Assembly (NCBI GenBank): GCA_033816765.1
Contig: CM066294.1
Span: 1,240,001 to 1,304,000, forward strand
DNA from: Nothopassalora personata
Taxonomy: Eukaryota > Ascomycota > Dothideomycetes > Mycosphaerellales > Mycosphaerellaceae
DNA length: 64,000 nucleotides
Direction of reading: 5' to 3'
Made by a program: the position numbers and the translations under genes. The notes beneath the pieces were generated by a model that was not told where the DNA came from, ran no database searches, and was given only the letters and a program-made list of their open reading frames with translations. Positions 9,928 to 21,146 of this stretch are shown piece by piece. Numbering within the stretch: the stretch's first letter is position 1; each line of letters starts with the position of its first letter.

Positions 9928-11152
9928 TGTTGACGATGAGACTGTACGTTCTTCGGTGTGATGACTTGGCTATGGTGGAGGCAATTCGTGCTGGTGATTA
10001 CTGCTGGACTGCTCATCGACCTGCTCGACATATGGTGCTCGTTCGTGGTGGGAGGGTTCTCAAAATGGCTCAGCGCCATGCATCAAAGCTCCATTCGACC
10101 GTAATGGCCGTGAGACATGGTCGACCAGGACAACGCCGGTGGCCTGGCAGTCAGCTGACCTTCTCACGCGTTCGTGTAAGAGATGTCCATCGAATTCGCT
10201 ATCGGGTGATTCGCTGCTCGATCGAATCCGATTGGGACGCCCGCACGATTCGATGAGCTCACACGATGCTCGGATCGTCAGGCTCACCAATAGAGCTTCA
10301 TCAAAGCATACGAACTCGTTCTCTCGTATCATTCCTCTAGCATCGACATGTTGCATGTGATCAAACCGGAGTCGAATACTAACGAGCAGGTAGACTTCTG
10401 CTATTGACCAGGTAAACTAACCAAAGGAGGCCACTTTGAGGCCGGCATCTAACATAGTCGTGAGAACTCTAGATTCTGCAACTCTGCTCGAATTGCTTCG
10501 GTGAAAACGACTTTTATTGTCCCTAAAATCCAGAGCCACCCCCCCCCCCCCCCCCCCACCAAAGGGAGACTCCCAGGGGGCGGAAAAAGCAGAGGGTACG
10601 AGGTCCTTGAATTCGCCAAAACCTAGGCTCATTTTGAGTACTTTGAAGCTAGGATACAGCTGTATGAAGATAGTGCCTTCTGCGAAAAGCGTACCTGGTT
10701 GTTAGTTATCGCCCAAACCGGATTGTCACCAGCTCGCTAGCGTATTCAGATGTACGCGGCTGTCAGCGGATTCATCCTGGTCATGAGAGGATATACCCGC
10801 GAACTAGCGAGGTGAGGAGCATCCGGTCTGATCCTGGAAGATGTTTTCCTTGTTCGAAAGCATAACTTGACGCCCAGCCAGGTCAAAGTGCCGGGAGCGA
10901 AGGTTGTCAAGGAACACCGTGGGTCCAAAGGTCGAGAAGGGTATGTGCTATGGCATACCGAGACCTAGAGAGGTTGGTATGGAAATGTACCAGTTACAAA
11001 GACGATCGCGCTTCTCTCCGATTCTCGAAGGCATCGTCATCAGCAGATGACAGGAGTCGGAGCATCTCCTACTAACAGTGCTTGCTGCCCCAAGAAGCCG
11101 AAGATCGAAGATCGCGATACTGGAGAGGACAGTCGTCAGTCGAGCAACAAAG
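9928..11152. other. Intergenic, no supported gene
   Basis: About 1.2 kb upstream of both the minus-strand GST gene and the plus-strand dehydrogenase, so it should hold both promoters. Only short overlapping frames on both strands are present, none with recognisable protein features. It contains a 19-base C run. Confidence 0.5.
10539..10557 (+). repeat. Poly-C tract (19 C)
   Basis: An uninterrupted run of 19 cytosines in intergenic DNA. A similar run of 18 C lies at 13633-13650. Run lengths may be sequencing-sensitive. Confidence 0.9.
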
Positions 11153-11953
11153 ATGCCTACTGCAGGTCAGTATCTTCGATCTGATGATGATTTCGCTCGA
11201 CTGATGGACTCCAGTCTTGACAGGATGCAACTCGGGCATAGGCTACGAGACTGCCAAGATCGCATTACACAGCGGCTGGAAAGTGTACGCCCTCGACATC
11301 GTGCAGGGCGAGAAGTTGAAGTCTTTGGAAGGGTCGAGCTGCAAGATCGGTCAGCTCGATGTTACAAGTCCTGACTCTATTGCTGCATTCAAGCGGTCGC
11401 TTGGGAATGAGCCTGTAGATTTGCTGTACAACATCGCGGGTCAGTGAGTTTCCACTTTATGACCTGCTGAAGACTGACCATTCCCATAGGCATCATGCCC
11501 GATCCAAAGACCGAAGACAGCCTCGAGACGTGCTCTCTCAAGACAATTGAGAAGAGCTTTGCCATCAACGCCTATGGGCCATTTCTACTAACCCAAGCCC
11601 TCATACCGAATCTCCTCGCAGCTCCGGCCCCACGCAGATTGGCCGTCATATCTTCCCGAGTCGGGTCAATAGCAGACAATACCTCAGGTGGCTACTGTGC
11701 CTACCGAGCGTCGAAGACTGCTGTCAATTCGTTCTTCAAGGGCCTTGCCGTGGAGTTGAAAGAGAAGGATGTGGTGGTCACAATCCTCCATCCTGGATTC
11801 ACGAATACCAATTTGAGTCCCGAGATCAAGAAGATACCTGGCGTGGTCGAGCCGAGTGTGTCGGCCGCTGGACTGTGGAAGTTGGTGCAGGAGAAGACGC
11901 TGGAGGATACGGGCAAGTTCTGGCATCGGGATGGGATGGAGCTGCCGTGGTAG
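11153..11953 (+). CDS. Short-chain dehydrogenase/reductase (classical SDR), 3 exons
   Basis: NAD(P)-dependent oxidoreductase; the substrate is unknown. Exons 11153-11165, 11215-11439 and 11490-11953 join in frame to 233 aa with GT-AG introns. The first exon codes only for MPTA plus one base. Motifs: the cofactor-binding TGCNSGIG at residues 7-14, LDV at 52-54, NIAG at 77-80 (NNAG in most family members), the active-site Ser in ISSRVG (134-135), and the YRASK catalytic Tyr151/Lys155. PGFTNTN follows as the usual PG cofactor segment. The size is normal for a short SDR of the C-factor/carbonyl-reductase type. No signal peptide, so probably cytosolic. The small leading exon makes the start an inference. 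Confidence 0.85.
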
Positions 11954-12307
11954 ACTAGCTTTTTCCTAGGCGGGAGAGGTGAAGTCGACGTTGATTAGTG
12001 ATGGTCCGAAGAGATGTTTCGTCTTCTTCGTCGGTATCTCTTCGGCACTGAATCAAGCATTAGTAGTAGTATACAACAAGCTGATAATTCGAAGTCATGT
12101 TCTTGACCAACGGGACCAGCGCCCAGACCGGTGGTTAGTGTGCAACAAGCAACGGTCGGTCGCGTGCTCGACGCGAGATGCATATCAAGCATATCAACCA
12201 CGTCATCGCGACGTACTCGCAGCGCTACACCGAGCAGAACAGCTCAACAATCCTCTGGCCATACAGCTACACTAGCCTAAATCGACTGCCGCTTTGAGAC
12301 TTTCCCG

Positions 12308-12332
12308 CAACAACAAACAACAACAACAACAC
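12308..12332 (+). repeat. CAA microsatellite in a 5' leader
   Basis: A CAA-rich run directly upstream of ATG 12348. Long unstructured CAA leaders are common in fungal 5' UTRs; a role in translation is an inference. Confidence 0.7.
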
Positions 12333-12347
12333 CACATCACCATCGTC

Positions 12348-12872
12348 ATGTCGCTCCTCCGCACTGCCTTCCTACGCAGCGCTCCTCGCACAACCAGCCT
12401 TAACGTAGCTGCTCGACGCTTCGCCAGCGGAGACTACGGCTCAGGCGCCGTCAATCCAGGCACTCCCAACAACGCGGTCGACAAGGAACACCCAGGTCCA
12501 CCGCCACCAAGTGTCGCCAACAAGGGCAACGAGCAGAAGTCAGACAGCAGTGACTCGCAAAAGAGCGGTAGCAACGATACGCAAAAGCCTGGGTCATCAT
12601 CATCAAGTGGAAAGAGTACGTCTGATCGCCCTCAACCAAAGATTCTAAGCGCAAACCCGCCAGCCGAAGGAGAGGAGCCCGAGGACGTGGCCAAACACAA
12701 TAGAGAGATGGCAAACAGAGCTGACAAAGCGGCTGAGAAGGTGAGCAATGAAGATGCGAAAGATGACAAGGTGTCCAAGGGGTTCTGGTCAGGTAAGGCA
12801 GATATTACTCCCAATGACAGAGCATATACTGATCGTCGTGTAGGTCAAGGCGGAAGAGACCGTGACCCGTAG
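12348..12872 (+). CDS. Small hydrophilic protein with mitochondrial presequence
   Basis: ATG 12348 follows a CAA-rich leader and gives 174 aa without splicing. The N-terminus MSLLRTAFLRSAPRTT...ARRFASGDYGSG is Arg/Ser/Ala-rich with no acid for about 28 residues, a typical mitochondrial targeting peptide with a likely cut near RRFASG. The mature part is Gly/Pro/Ser/Asp-rich and low in complexity (about 50-105), then Glu/Lys-rich and helical, ending GGRDRDP. A 51-base GT-AG segment (12795-12845) lies near the end; because it is a multiple of three, splicing it would give 157 aa ending FWSGQGGRDRDP in the same frame. Similar small mitochondrial proteins occur across Pezizomycotina. Function unknown. 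Confidence 0.7.
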   Translation: MSLLRTAFLRSAPRTTSLNVAARRFASGDYGSGAVNPGTPNNAVDKEHPGPPPPSVANKGNEQKSDSSDSQKSGSNDTQKPGSSSSSGKSTSDRPQPKILSANPPAEGEEPEDVAKHNREMANRADKAAEKVSNEDAKDDKVSKGFWSGKADITPNDRAYTDRRVGQGGRDRDP

Positions 12873-13999
12873 ATTTCATGGCTGGGTGCACTTTGCATTT
12901 CCGCGGGGTTGACGGTGTATGATCCGACAGATTTATGTACCAGTAGCAAACGTATCAGAATGTCAGACGAAGCGAGCCATACGCCGCGTGTCTTGAACCA
13001 CTCGACGATGAGGCCTGCGTCTCCAAATATATCAACTTAAAGCGAGACGATCGCCTCCTATTTCAGCTTGTGTCTACTGGTATCGGGCCAAATCGAACAG
13101 ACGGTGCTTTTGATTCCCATCATCACCAGAAAGACCAGACTTCCAACATGTACAATAATCGTCCCGAACGAGCCATTATTCCATGTCTAATCAGAGAGCC
13201 CGTATCGTCGTGTGTTTGCTATGATGCTTATCATCGGAGTCAGCGGTCTGTACCCTCAACAAGCCTTCATGCTGTTGTTTATGTGGTCGTTCTTGCTTGG
13301 CGTGCACAGATCAGACCCACATTTCGCGACAAGGGCATGTTACAACGACACTTCCTGCGAACATCCATCTTTCAGCGCATTGGCTGCGCATAACCACAAC
13401 AACATCAATATTTCTATTCCCGCCATGATTTGACGTCTGCCTCTCAGCTTTGGACATGCACATACAATCTCTGAGCCTCTGACTCCAGCAGCTTCGACGG
13501 CAGTACGAACCGATCCTTGTCACACGCAAGGCTTGAGGCTTATACCGCCTTCCATTGCGACAATATGTGACATTATCGAACAGTTCGCGACAGCCTGCGC
13601 CAATTTTGGTTGACTGGCCTTTAACCCGTAGACCCCCCCCCCCCCCCCCCACCTCGGAGCCATTCGGCATATGTCATGTCACCAGAAGCTGAAGACCATC
13701 ACGCCGGGACAAGCAACCCAAAAGGCCATCTGTCTCGGCTGATGGTGCAGCCAAAGCTTTGTGCAACGTGAACTCATGAAACTGTGTTCCAAATAACGTC
13801 AACCCAAGGACGTCTGGAAGACTGCCATTCGTGGTACCTCCGCAATTGCATCATGCAATGGCTTGAAGTTTAACAGCTCTCGATGGCTCTGGACCCTCCA
13901 GACAAGAGATAGTCCAAGAAGTGATATAAGACGTGAGGATTCCCGCTCGCGTGAGAGGTCGGTCACATCCAATTGAGGCGTTCAGCAACGACTGACAAG
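12873..13999. other. Intergenic, no supported gene
   Basis: About 1.1 kb between two plus-strand genes. A short frame from ATG 13221 begins with a hydrophobic stretch and has two Cys, but it has no other support. It contains the second C run (13633-13650). Confidence 0.5.
13633..13650 (+). repeat. Poly-C tract (18 C)
   Basis: An uninterrupted run of 18 cytosines, about 3 kb from the similar 19-C run at 10539. Confidence 0.9.
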
Positions 14000-15015
14000 A
14001 TGGCGAAAGTAATCCACTTTGACTATGGTATTTCCTCCCTCGCATTCAGCTGAAAACACCACCACCTCCTCTAACAACTAACCCAGAATTCTCCCCCGTC
14101 GGCCAAAAGACCAAACTCGTCCTCAAAGCCGCCAACATCCCCTTCGAACGATGCGACCAACCCGCCATGCTCCCGCGTCCCTCCCTCGAAGCCCTAGGAA
14201 TCACCTACCGCCGCATCCCCCTCCTCGCAATTGGCAAGGACATCTACTGCGACTCTGAGCTCATCATCAAGACCGCTCTCTCCCAACTTGGCCAAATGCC
14301 CACCTCCCTCGCCGACAAAGCCTTCAAAGAATGGGGCGATGCCGTCTTCTCCGACGTCTGCCTCTTAATCCCTCCATCAGTCCTCTCACCAGAATTCAAC
14401 AAGGATCGCAGCGCTGTGAACTTCATGTCCATCCAGCGTCCAGATTTGAAGTCTGCGCGTCCCAGCTCGCTGGCGCAGTTCCAGGGTCGACTGAAGCAGA
14501 TTGAAGAGCAGTTCTTTTTGTCTGGCGGACCTTTTATTAATGGTGCGAATATCTCTTTGGCGGATATTGAGGCTGTTTGGCCGGTTAGGTGGGCGCTCAA
14601 GTATCTTGGAGTGGAGCAGGACGCTGGTGTCGGTAAGGACAAGTTTCCCAAGACGTGGAAGTGGATTGAGAGTATGCCGGATGTTACTGCGCCGGAGCTG
14701 AGTGCGGAGGATACGCATGCGGCGATTCGAGGGGCGCAGTATACAGCGAAGGAGATTGGGATTGCGAAGGATGATCCTACGGGGTTGCAGGCTGGGACGA
14801 AGGTTAATGTCGAGTCTTTTGAGTAAGTTTTGGTGGTGAAGTAGTGAAAACAGCTGACCTTGTGCTACAGTACCAAGCCAGGAACCTACCCACAAGCTGG
14901 CACGCTTATTGGCCTCAGCGATGAGGAGATCGTGCTTGAGATCAAGGATGGTGTGAGACTGCACTTCCCACGAGTCGGATATCTCGTCCGTGATGCGAAT
15001 GCTGTGGTCGACTAG
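14000..15015 (+). CDS. GST-like protein with C-terminal extension, 3 exons
   Basis: Exons 14000-14027, 14087-14822 and 14871-15015 join in frame to 302 aa with GT-AG introns. The N-terminus MAKVIHFDYEFSPVGQKTKL is the first strand and helix of a thioredoxin-like GST domain. It continues through LPRPSLEALGITYRRIPLLA and DIYCDSELI (the conserved Asp/Glu-Ser glutathione contact). The helical C-terminal domain includes INGANISLADIEAVW, where GSTs have the conserved N-capping Asp. After about residue 250 a beta-rich tail ends at VVD, an extension seen in fungal GST-like proteins of this group. The last exon is only found by splicing: reading through gives a stop right after the donor. Probably a cytosolic redox or detoxification protein. 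It converges on the next gene, 98 bp apart. Confidence 0.8.
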
Positions 15016-15113
15016 AGTGCACAACCTATGAAACAACACTGATGTAGAGATAGATCAGACATCCAAGTTTGTGCCCATGCCTTTCCTTGTGACTGTCGTA
15101 TCTCATGCACGCC

Positions 15114-16048
15114 TCACCACTCAATAACCTCCTCATGCTGCCAAAACTCCCCCGTCTTGCCCCCAATATCCTGCAACGACAACATAACCGGCGTCTGCGC
15201 TCCCTGATCCGGCGTCTTACGTCCCCTCCCCTTCGTCATATCCGTATTCACATACCCCGGACAGCACGCATTGATCAGAATATTCTTCTTCCTCCACGCC
15301 TCTTCCAGCGCCAGCGCTTTCGTATAAGCCGTCTCGCCCGCTTTGCTGACTCCATACGCAATGCTCGGGAACCCTTCGGCCGCCTCGTTCCCTGCCTCGA
15401 CAGCTTTCTGGAAATGCTGCATTATTGCCGTAACGGCTGGAACGTCTTTCCCAGCTGCGGCGAGGAATGCGTCGCGGATTGAGTCGGAGTATTTGTTGAG
15501 TTTCCCGCTCATGCTTGATACATTGACTACCCTCCCGCCTTCTCTGATCAGTGGCAGGAGACTCTGACACGTCTCCAGTGTTCCGAAGTAGTTCGTCTGC
15601 AACGTCTTCTTCACCACATTGCTGTCGAAGCCCTCCATTGCTATTCCGGCATTGTTGATCAGGATGTCGATTCCGTCGGGGTGCGCGGATTTCAGGTGGT
15701 CCCGGAAGTCTTGGATGGATCTCGTTTGGTCTATGTCGACTGCGTGGTACTTGATTGTAGTGGAGCCGCCATCTTGAGTCAGGACGCCGGATTTCTTGAG
15801 GGCAGGGTCGTTGGTGAGCGTTTTGACGGCTTCTTGGCCGCGTTCGGGAGAGCGGGCGGTGAGGTAGATTAGGAAGGGGCCGGATTTGAGAGGGGAGGAA
15901 GGGTATTGGATGGCGAGTTGGCGGACTGTGTGGTGGTGGTTAGTATTGGTGGTAATGTGTTGGTTTGGAAGTGTTGAGTCGCACCAATGGCAAGACCAAT
16001 GCCCTTGTTAGCTCCTGTCACGGCGGCGATGCGGGATTGTACAGCCAT
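15114..16048 (-). CDS. Carbonyl-reductase-type short-chain dehydrogenase, 2 exons
   Basis: NADPH-dependent reduction of carbonyl compounds, by family resemblance to carbonyl reductase 1 (CBR1). Exon 1 is 16048-15985 and exon 2 is 15925-15114; the 59-bp intron has GT-AG ends, giving 291 aa. Motifs: TGANKGIG at residues 11-18, LTARSPERG (the Arg is typical of NADPH users) at 43-51, NNAG at 112-115, VVNVSSMSG with the active-site Ser near 159, and YGVSK with Tyr212 and Lys216. Between the Ser and Tyr there is a long insert of about 40 residues, a hallmark of CBR1-like SDRs. CCPGYVNTDM is the usual PG segment. Cytosolic; no targeting signal seen. The gene is tail-to-tail with the GST-like gene. 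Confidence 0.88.
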
Positions 16049-17013
16049 CTTGTCTGGTATACAGTGGTTGTCAACATTGTGAAGCTTGTTGTGGATATGA
16101 CCTTGAGTGTGGTGGAAGACGATGACCAATGTCGAATCGTCATTGCATGACGCGAACCTGACGCGTGGCGGAGATGCTCACCAGGATCATGGAGATCTGT
16201 CTTTCGACCTCTGTGCTCATGGCAGGCCCAATGGTTGCTTATATGGTTGCTTATAGTACCATCCGATGGTGTTACACCAGTCCCCTGAAGCATTGTCTGT
16301 GGCAATCTGCGTTGCTTTCGTGGTTGCTATTCTCGATACGTAAATGCAATAAACAAGTCGTCCTTCCTGCTTGGAGACATACGAAGCAGCAAGAGCAAAC
16401 AAGCTGTAGCGGCTGCAGTCTTTTTTATTCTTGCCTTGATCCACAGATCAAATGTAGTGAGACATATCACTGGATGCTGCACGGCGCTTGGCGCAAAACA
16501 CTGTTTGTCCAGAGAGTCCATCAAAAGAGACAAGACTGACACACAGCAGGACAGCTCCAGACCAAGGGACATAACCGCATCGTCATCGCGAGGGGCCTTA
16601 TGCTCCATCGGCGAACAACGCGTGGAGGAGGCAAAACACATTGGGGTTGGATGGAAGAACCTCATGGCGCATGAAGCCGCATGTGCTCTCCTATTGGCTA
16701 GTCTCTGCGCCGAAGATGTGGACGAGATTCGGGAGGCATTGACAGTCACGCTGAATGTGGCACTTGGCATGCGTCCGGCTCATCGTCGTCATGCTGCAGA
16801 TTGGAAGTAGGACATTCTGGACACCTTTCAAAGGGACGGGGCTAAGAGTCAAGCAGTCGGCGTCACTTTTGACTTATCATCCTTTCAATTGAACCACTTT
16901 CACATCTTACCTCATTACTGATTCAGCCTCATACTGCCACTTTTAACAGACCACATGGTCTGGGTATTGACAAGCGCTATACTCACTTCCATCCAGCAAC
17001 GCTCTCAGCCGCG
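16049..17013. other. Intergenic, no supported gene
   Basis: Divergent promoter region between the carbonyl-reductase gene and the tail-anchored protein gene. A frame of about 124 codons at 16436-16810 (+) overlaps one on the other strand; neither has recognisable features. Confidence 0.5.
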
Positions 17014-17815
17014 ATGTCCCTCGAGGTCGGTAACGTCGAAGATGGCCTGTATGTATTAGACAATACAATGACATGAACAGTGACTGACATAAGACAGCGT
17101 CGTCAAGTTCGAGCGCCTTCAACAATCCGTCATTGATCATATTCCTTCTGCTGACAACCCGTCCCGCAGCTCCGCCACTATCGGGCAGGCCGCCCTCATT
17201 TATGGCGAAGACCTTGTTCACAAGACCGAATCTAGGCAGAACTCTGGAACAGGCGTAGCGACAACCGGACTCGATGAAGCTCTGGCGCCGCTCTGTTACG
17301 CTCGCATGTCTCTCATGGGACAGATGGAGAAACAACGAGCCAAGAGCGCTACCACCAAACTTGGAACACGACGCAGGGTTCTGGAGCTCAAGAGCACTGT
17401 CCGAGCAGCTCGACTGCTGCAGAAGGACTCTGAGGTGAAGGGCGTTGGGTTGGATACAGAGATTTCTCAGCTAGCCACGATCTCTGTTCGACCAGGCGGC
17501 GGATCTGGGGCTGGCCTACGTGAGCCAAATTTGGTGGGCTTGGACACCTTCATCAAGGTATCTGACGCGGACATGGCGGCAATGAACGAAGATATGTGCC
17601 GACATATCGTCGAGAAGGAGAGAAGCGGCGAACAACAGGAGAAGCGTCATACAGGCGATGAGACAGAAGATGCGGTCGAGTTTGTCACGGCAGATTGGGA
17701 GCCATCCACATGCCTTCACCTGGTAATGATAGCGGCGTTTCTCTTTACCGCTTGCCTTTTGCTGCTGTACATGAAGAAGATGGAACCCATCGTCATTCTT
17801 GACAACAAAGCCTAG
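17014..17815 (+). CDS. Predicted tail-anchored membrane protein of unknown function, 2 exons
   Basis: Exon 1 (17014-17048) codes for MSLEVGNVEDGL. A 49-bp GT-AG intron leads into exon 2 (17098-17815), giving 250 aa in one frame. The protein is hydrophilic and mostly helical, with a Gly-rich spot (RPGGGSGAGL) and a charged stretch (EKERSGEQQEKRHTGDE). Close to the C-terminus is one clear membrane segment, LVMIAAFLFTACLLLLYMKK, followed by only about a dozen residues. This is the layout of a tail-anchored protein facing the cytosol (ER or mitochondrial outer membrane; SNARE-like in layout only). I do not recognise the family. The first exon and start are inferred from splice sites. Confidence 0.6.
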
Positions 17816-18805
17816 ATCTTCTGGATTCAAGTTAACGGGCGGCTGAGCCTTGGTAGACGTTGGCCGAGATGCAGGGAGCGCAGGAGACAGCGGCGCCGCA
17901 TCCACGCGGCCACCAGTAAAATAAAAAGCGGTGTTGCTTTTCGCTTTCAAGTCTCGAGCATAATGCAATGATGCATCTTCTCGAGATATAGTGTTTGCTG
18001 AGTTTGTATAATCATAAAGTTAAGCTATTGCACCTGAGAAACATCACCATCTTCACTCGTTCGAAAAGGTCTTGGCGGATCACATGCTGCCACCACTTTT
18101 TGCGACGCCCCTATAAAACTTTCAAAGAACCGCAAACAGCGAAAGGAGAAGTCTCAGGCAAACAAGAGCCTGAAACGAATCGAATTTCCATCATTGCTTG
18201 CTCGTAATGTCGGTAAGCGAAAACTAGACGGACCAGTTGTCGACTTGATTTCAACGACCATCAAGTACTTGATGAATTAAGGCAATTATTTGTAACGCTG
18301 GGCTACACACGGCATGCCCATGACTAACGGGCTCAGATGGAAAGTGCTCCTATATCACTGACCTGAATGCGCCATCATGCCTCATTGAGTCTAAGCAGAA
18401 TTTGACTATATGTTTATAGCTTTGACCGCGGCAGCAACGGGTGATGGAAGGGTTGACGGCTGGAAGGCGTGTGGCTGTATGGCTATAGTGGGTTGAGTTT
18501 TGAGAGCAGGCAATTACTCAAATGCAGCGCCTTGCAAGGCAAGTTCCTCTGCCAGCGCTGCTGTGATTCCTGCAAGAAGGTGCATTCTCGCTTGAGGGCG
18601 TAGCCAGGCCTCGATTCAAAACTGGAAGGGATGACTTTGTCCAGCGTCCGCCTGAGAAAGAGTCAGTGAGAACCAAATTGTACTCTTCCCAACTCACCAG
18701 CAACAGCGAATCGACCCAAACATATCACTGACCGTTGCACCATCAATCGCGAAGCCACCATCAATTGCGACGCCACCATCAATATAAAACTCAAACTAAC
18801 ACATC
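17816..18805. other. Intergenic, nothing supported
   Basis: About 1 kb of normal-composition DNA with only short chance frames. A short near-repeat of the type CACCATCAAT-GCGA occurs at 18738-18785 just upstream of the next gene. Confidence 0.5.
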
Positions 18806-19384
18806 ATGTATTCCGCGGCACAGGCCATCAGAAGAGCCATACACGCGTAAGTCACGTGTACACACCCCTCCAAGTCGAGTGCTGACTTTCTCAGTGACAT
18901 CAATCAAAGCAAGCTGCAGAAAACGCTGCTTGACTTTCATAACACCGCCGGCACTTCAAATTCGGCCCGCGAGACAATCAAAGACCACTACCTTGATGCT
19001 GTAGAAGAGATGTTTCGCACCGCAGTCGACATCAGAAAATGCAACCCTTGGCTTGCGAAAGAGAAGGCACAGATGATCATGGTGCTGAAAATCAAGCCCA
19101 ATGTCGCCTGTCTATTTCAAGGGGATGGGCCTAGGGCGCAGCGCTTTAAAGCCGTTATAGAACGGGCCGCTGGTCTGTTGAAGCCGGAGGATCAGGTCAG
19201 AACCATCGAAGATGTGCTGAGAGCCCATGAAGACCTGCTCCAGTACATGGTTGAGAGAAGCACAAACGCTGTCAGCGACGACAAAAAGAGACGTGAAGAC
19301 ATGCTGCTGTATATAAAAGAGTTGAAGGAGATCTTGAAACGGGGAGACCCAGAGGGTGAGTTGCAGGCTTTCTTGCGGTCTTGA
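18806..19384 (+). CDS. Small alpha-helical protein of unknown function, 2 exons
   Basis: Exon 1 (18806-18846) gives MYSAAQAIRRAIHA. A 48-bp GT-AG intron leads into exon 2 (18895-19384), 176 aa in all. The sequence is rich in Lys, Glu, Asp and Leu and reads as helices throughout (TIEDVLRAHEDLLQYMVE; DMLLYIKELKEILKRG). No membrane segment or catalytic motif is seen. The tiny first exon ending in a GTAAGT donor is also found in two of the damaged genes downstream (19812 and 21147), which suggests, without proving, a local family. I do not recognise it. Confidence 0.6.
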
Positions 19385-19811
19385 AGGACGTTTGTCCGAA
19401 GTTATCAGAGTCGCCATGCAGGATTGCGCCTCTTCTGCAGTTGTTGTTTGGACATCGCCTCTGCGAAGCCCTGGACTTGGTCGAGAAAGTGTCGTAAAAT
19501 CATGACTCATGAACAATATGGGATTGGGGGATGGTTGCGATTCTTTGGCAGCTGTCTACGCCATGTGCGCTGAGTCCAACGTCCTTCTCTTCGTGACACA
19601 TACGTTTTATCACACGTACAGTTTTGCATGTGATAGCCCAGCTTCTATGAGATCGGCGGCGGCAGTGACGCAGCTCCGCCGAATCTTACAAGTTTCTCCA
19701 CTTATCTTCTGCTCACTCCAACACTTCACCCTCATTTATTAACAGCTGCGCGCACCAGCTTCCAAAACAAGACATGGAATGACCACATCTCAATCATCGC
19801 CAGTCTTCATC

Positions 19812-20133
19812 ATGACAGCGCAGGCCCTGCTCAAGACCCAGCTCGACGAGACGTAAGTGAGTGATATTCCTCTTGACTGCACATTGCGCTTATATTTGCA
19901 GCGCCGCAAGATATGGAGAGCTCTTCGAATCGACCCCTCACAAGATCAGCAACAAGCTGTAGGACAACTACGATGTCGCCGAGACCAACCTCGCTCTCGC
20001 CGTCCAGTATCAGCTCAACGATTTGGAACACGCCAAGCTCATGGCGAAATTGGTCTACACAGGCCCATCGTCGAAGGTACGCAGCATCTTCCAGCTCGTC
20101 CCGTTCCGGAAGCCGGAGGTCGTCAGTCAATAA
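19812..20133 (+). pseudogene. Degraded small helical-protein gene
   Basis: ATG 19812 opens an exon MTAQALLKTQLDET. A GTAAGT donor and a TTTGCAG acceptor then lead into ARYGELFESTPHKISNKL. An in-frame TAG follows, after which the same frame stays open to TAA at 20131 (DNYDVAETNLALAVQ...). Splice sites of normal quality plus one internal stop suggest a recently disabled gene. Layout resembles the intact gene at 18806; homology was not tested. Confidence 0.4.
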
Positions 20134-20454
20134 GTTTTTCGGCTTGAGAGTAGTTTTCACGGCCAGGCCAGGGCAATGCTGACACAGGTCATCATACTTC
20201 GAATGAATACCCCAGAAGGACTGTAAAGAAGCCTTACCCCTTTGTTTGTAGCAGATCATAGCATCAGTGAAGTATACTCCAGCTTTTCACGCCGCTCCGC
20301 CAAATCACTCTTCCGCTCAAATCTCATAGCCCGATGTCTGCTAGAATGGACTCATCGGCTAATGCAAAGCATCGTAGGTCAGACCCTAACTCTCTCACTG
20401 GCACAACCGCTGACCCCTTCGAGACTGGTTGGATGCAGAGATCTCTCTAGCGCT

Positions 20455-20856
20455 ATGTCTACTCGTTATGATGCGCAGGAGCCAATAAGCGACGAACTCA
20501 AAGACGGTTTCCTCTCGGCTACAGAAGCCTTTGCCGCAGCACGTGTCGATATCACCGAATACAGTCCTGACATTGCCAGGGCCAGAGTGCAATTATCGAT
20601 TTCGGCTCTGTGGCTGTGATCCTCAAAGATGATACCGACAAATTGCCACGCCTCAAGGCTGCTTCAGCCGTAGTCGCGAAGTTTGTTGAGGCCGTGCGAT
20701 GAAGTGCACACCTCGGATGATGCAGCGATGACGGGTGAGAAGAAGTTCAGCGCGGTTATTGCGGATCCGGTCAAGTATTCTGAGAGTATAAGGAAGGAAG
20801 CGGCGGGAGCTCTGGCGCAGATGGAGCGGGATGGAGGAGAGGCGGACAGAAATTAA
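20455..20856 (+). pseudogene. Degraded small acidic helical-protein gene
   Basis: ATG 20455 starts MSTRYDAQEPISDELKDG and runs about 45 codons. The reading then continues convincingly only in another frame from about 20585 (IDFGSVAVILKDDTDK...AVVAKFVEAV). A further shift near 20698 leads to KKFSAVIADPVKYSESIRKE and a TAA at 20854. No intron explains the shifts, so at least two frameshifts are likely. Function unknown. Confidence 0.4.
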
Positions 20857-21146
20857 GGCAGAGCCGAGGGGGCCTGTCTCTGCTATCGAAAGCTCGAGCC
20901 TAGTCCAGCGAAGCACCCATCAAGTGAATAGGGACATAGATCAGTTTCCTTGGTACTCACTGTCAAGCGGACCCGTGATCGTATGGGCCGAAGCTTCTCT
21001 GAGGAGAAACTTCTGCCTACAAGAGCCTGTGTTTCTTTGGCACGAACTTCAACTCGACACCACCAGAGACTAGTCAGCAGTTGAGTGCATATCATCTTCA
21101 GCCCTACACCACTTTATCAAGATCTTACATCCACGTACCATCCACC

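Noticed and set aside
13221..13433. Short frame with a hydrophobic N-terminus and two Cys, effector-like
   Set aside because: Only 70 codons, two Met-rich hydrophobic stretches rather than a clean signal peptide, an overlapping frame on the same strand, and no splice or family support.
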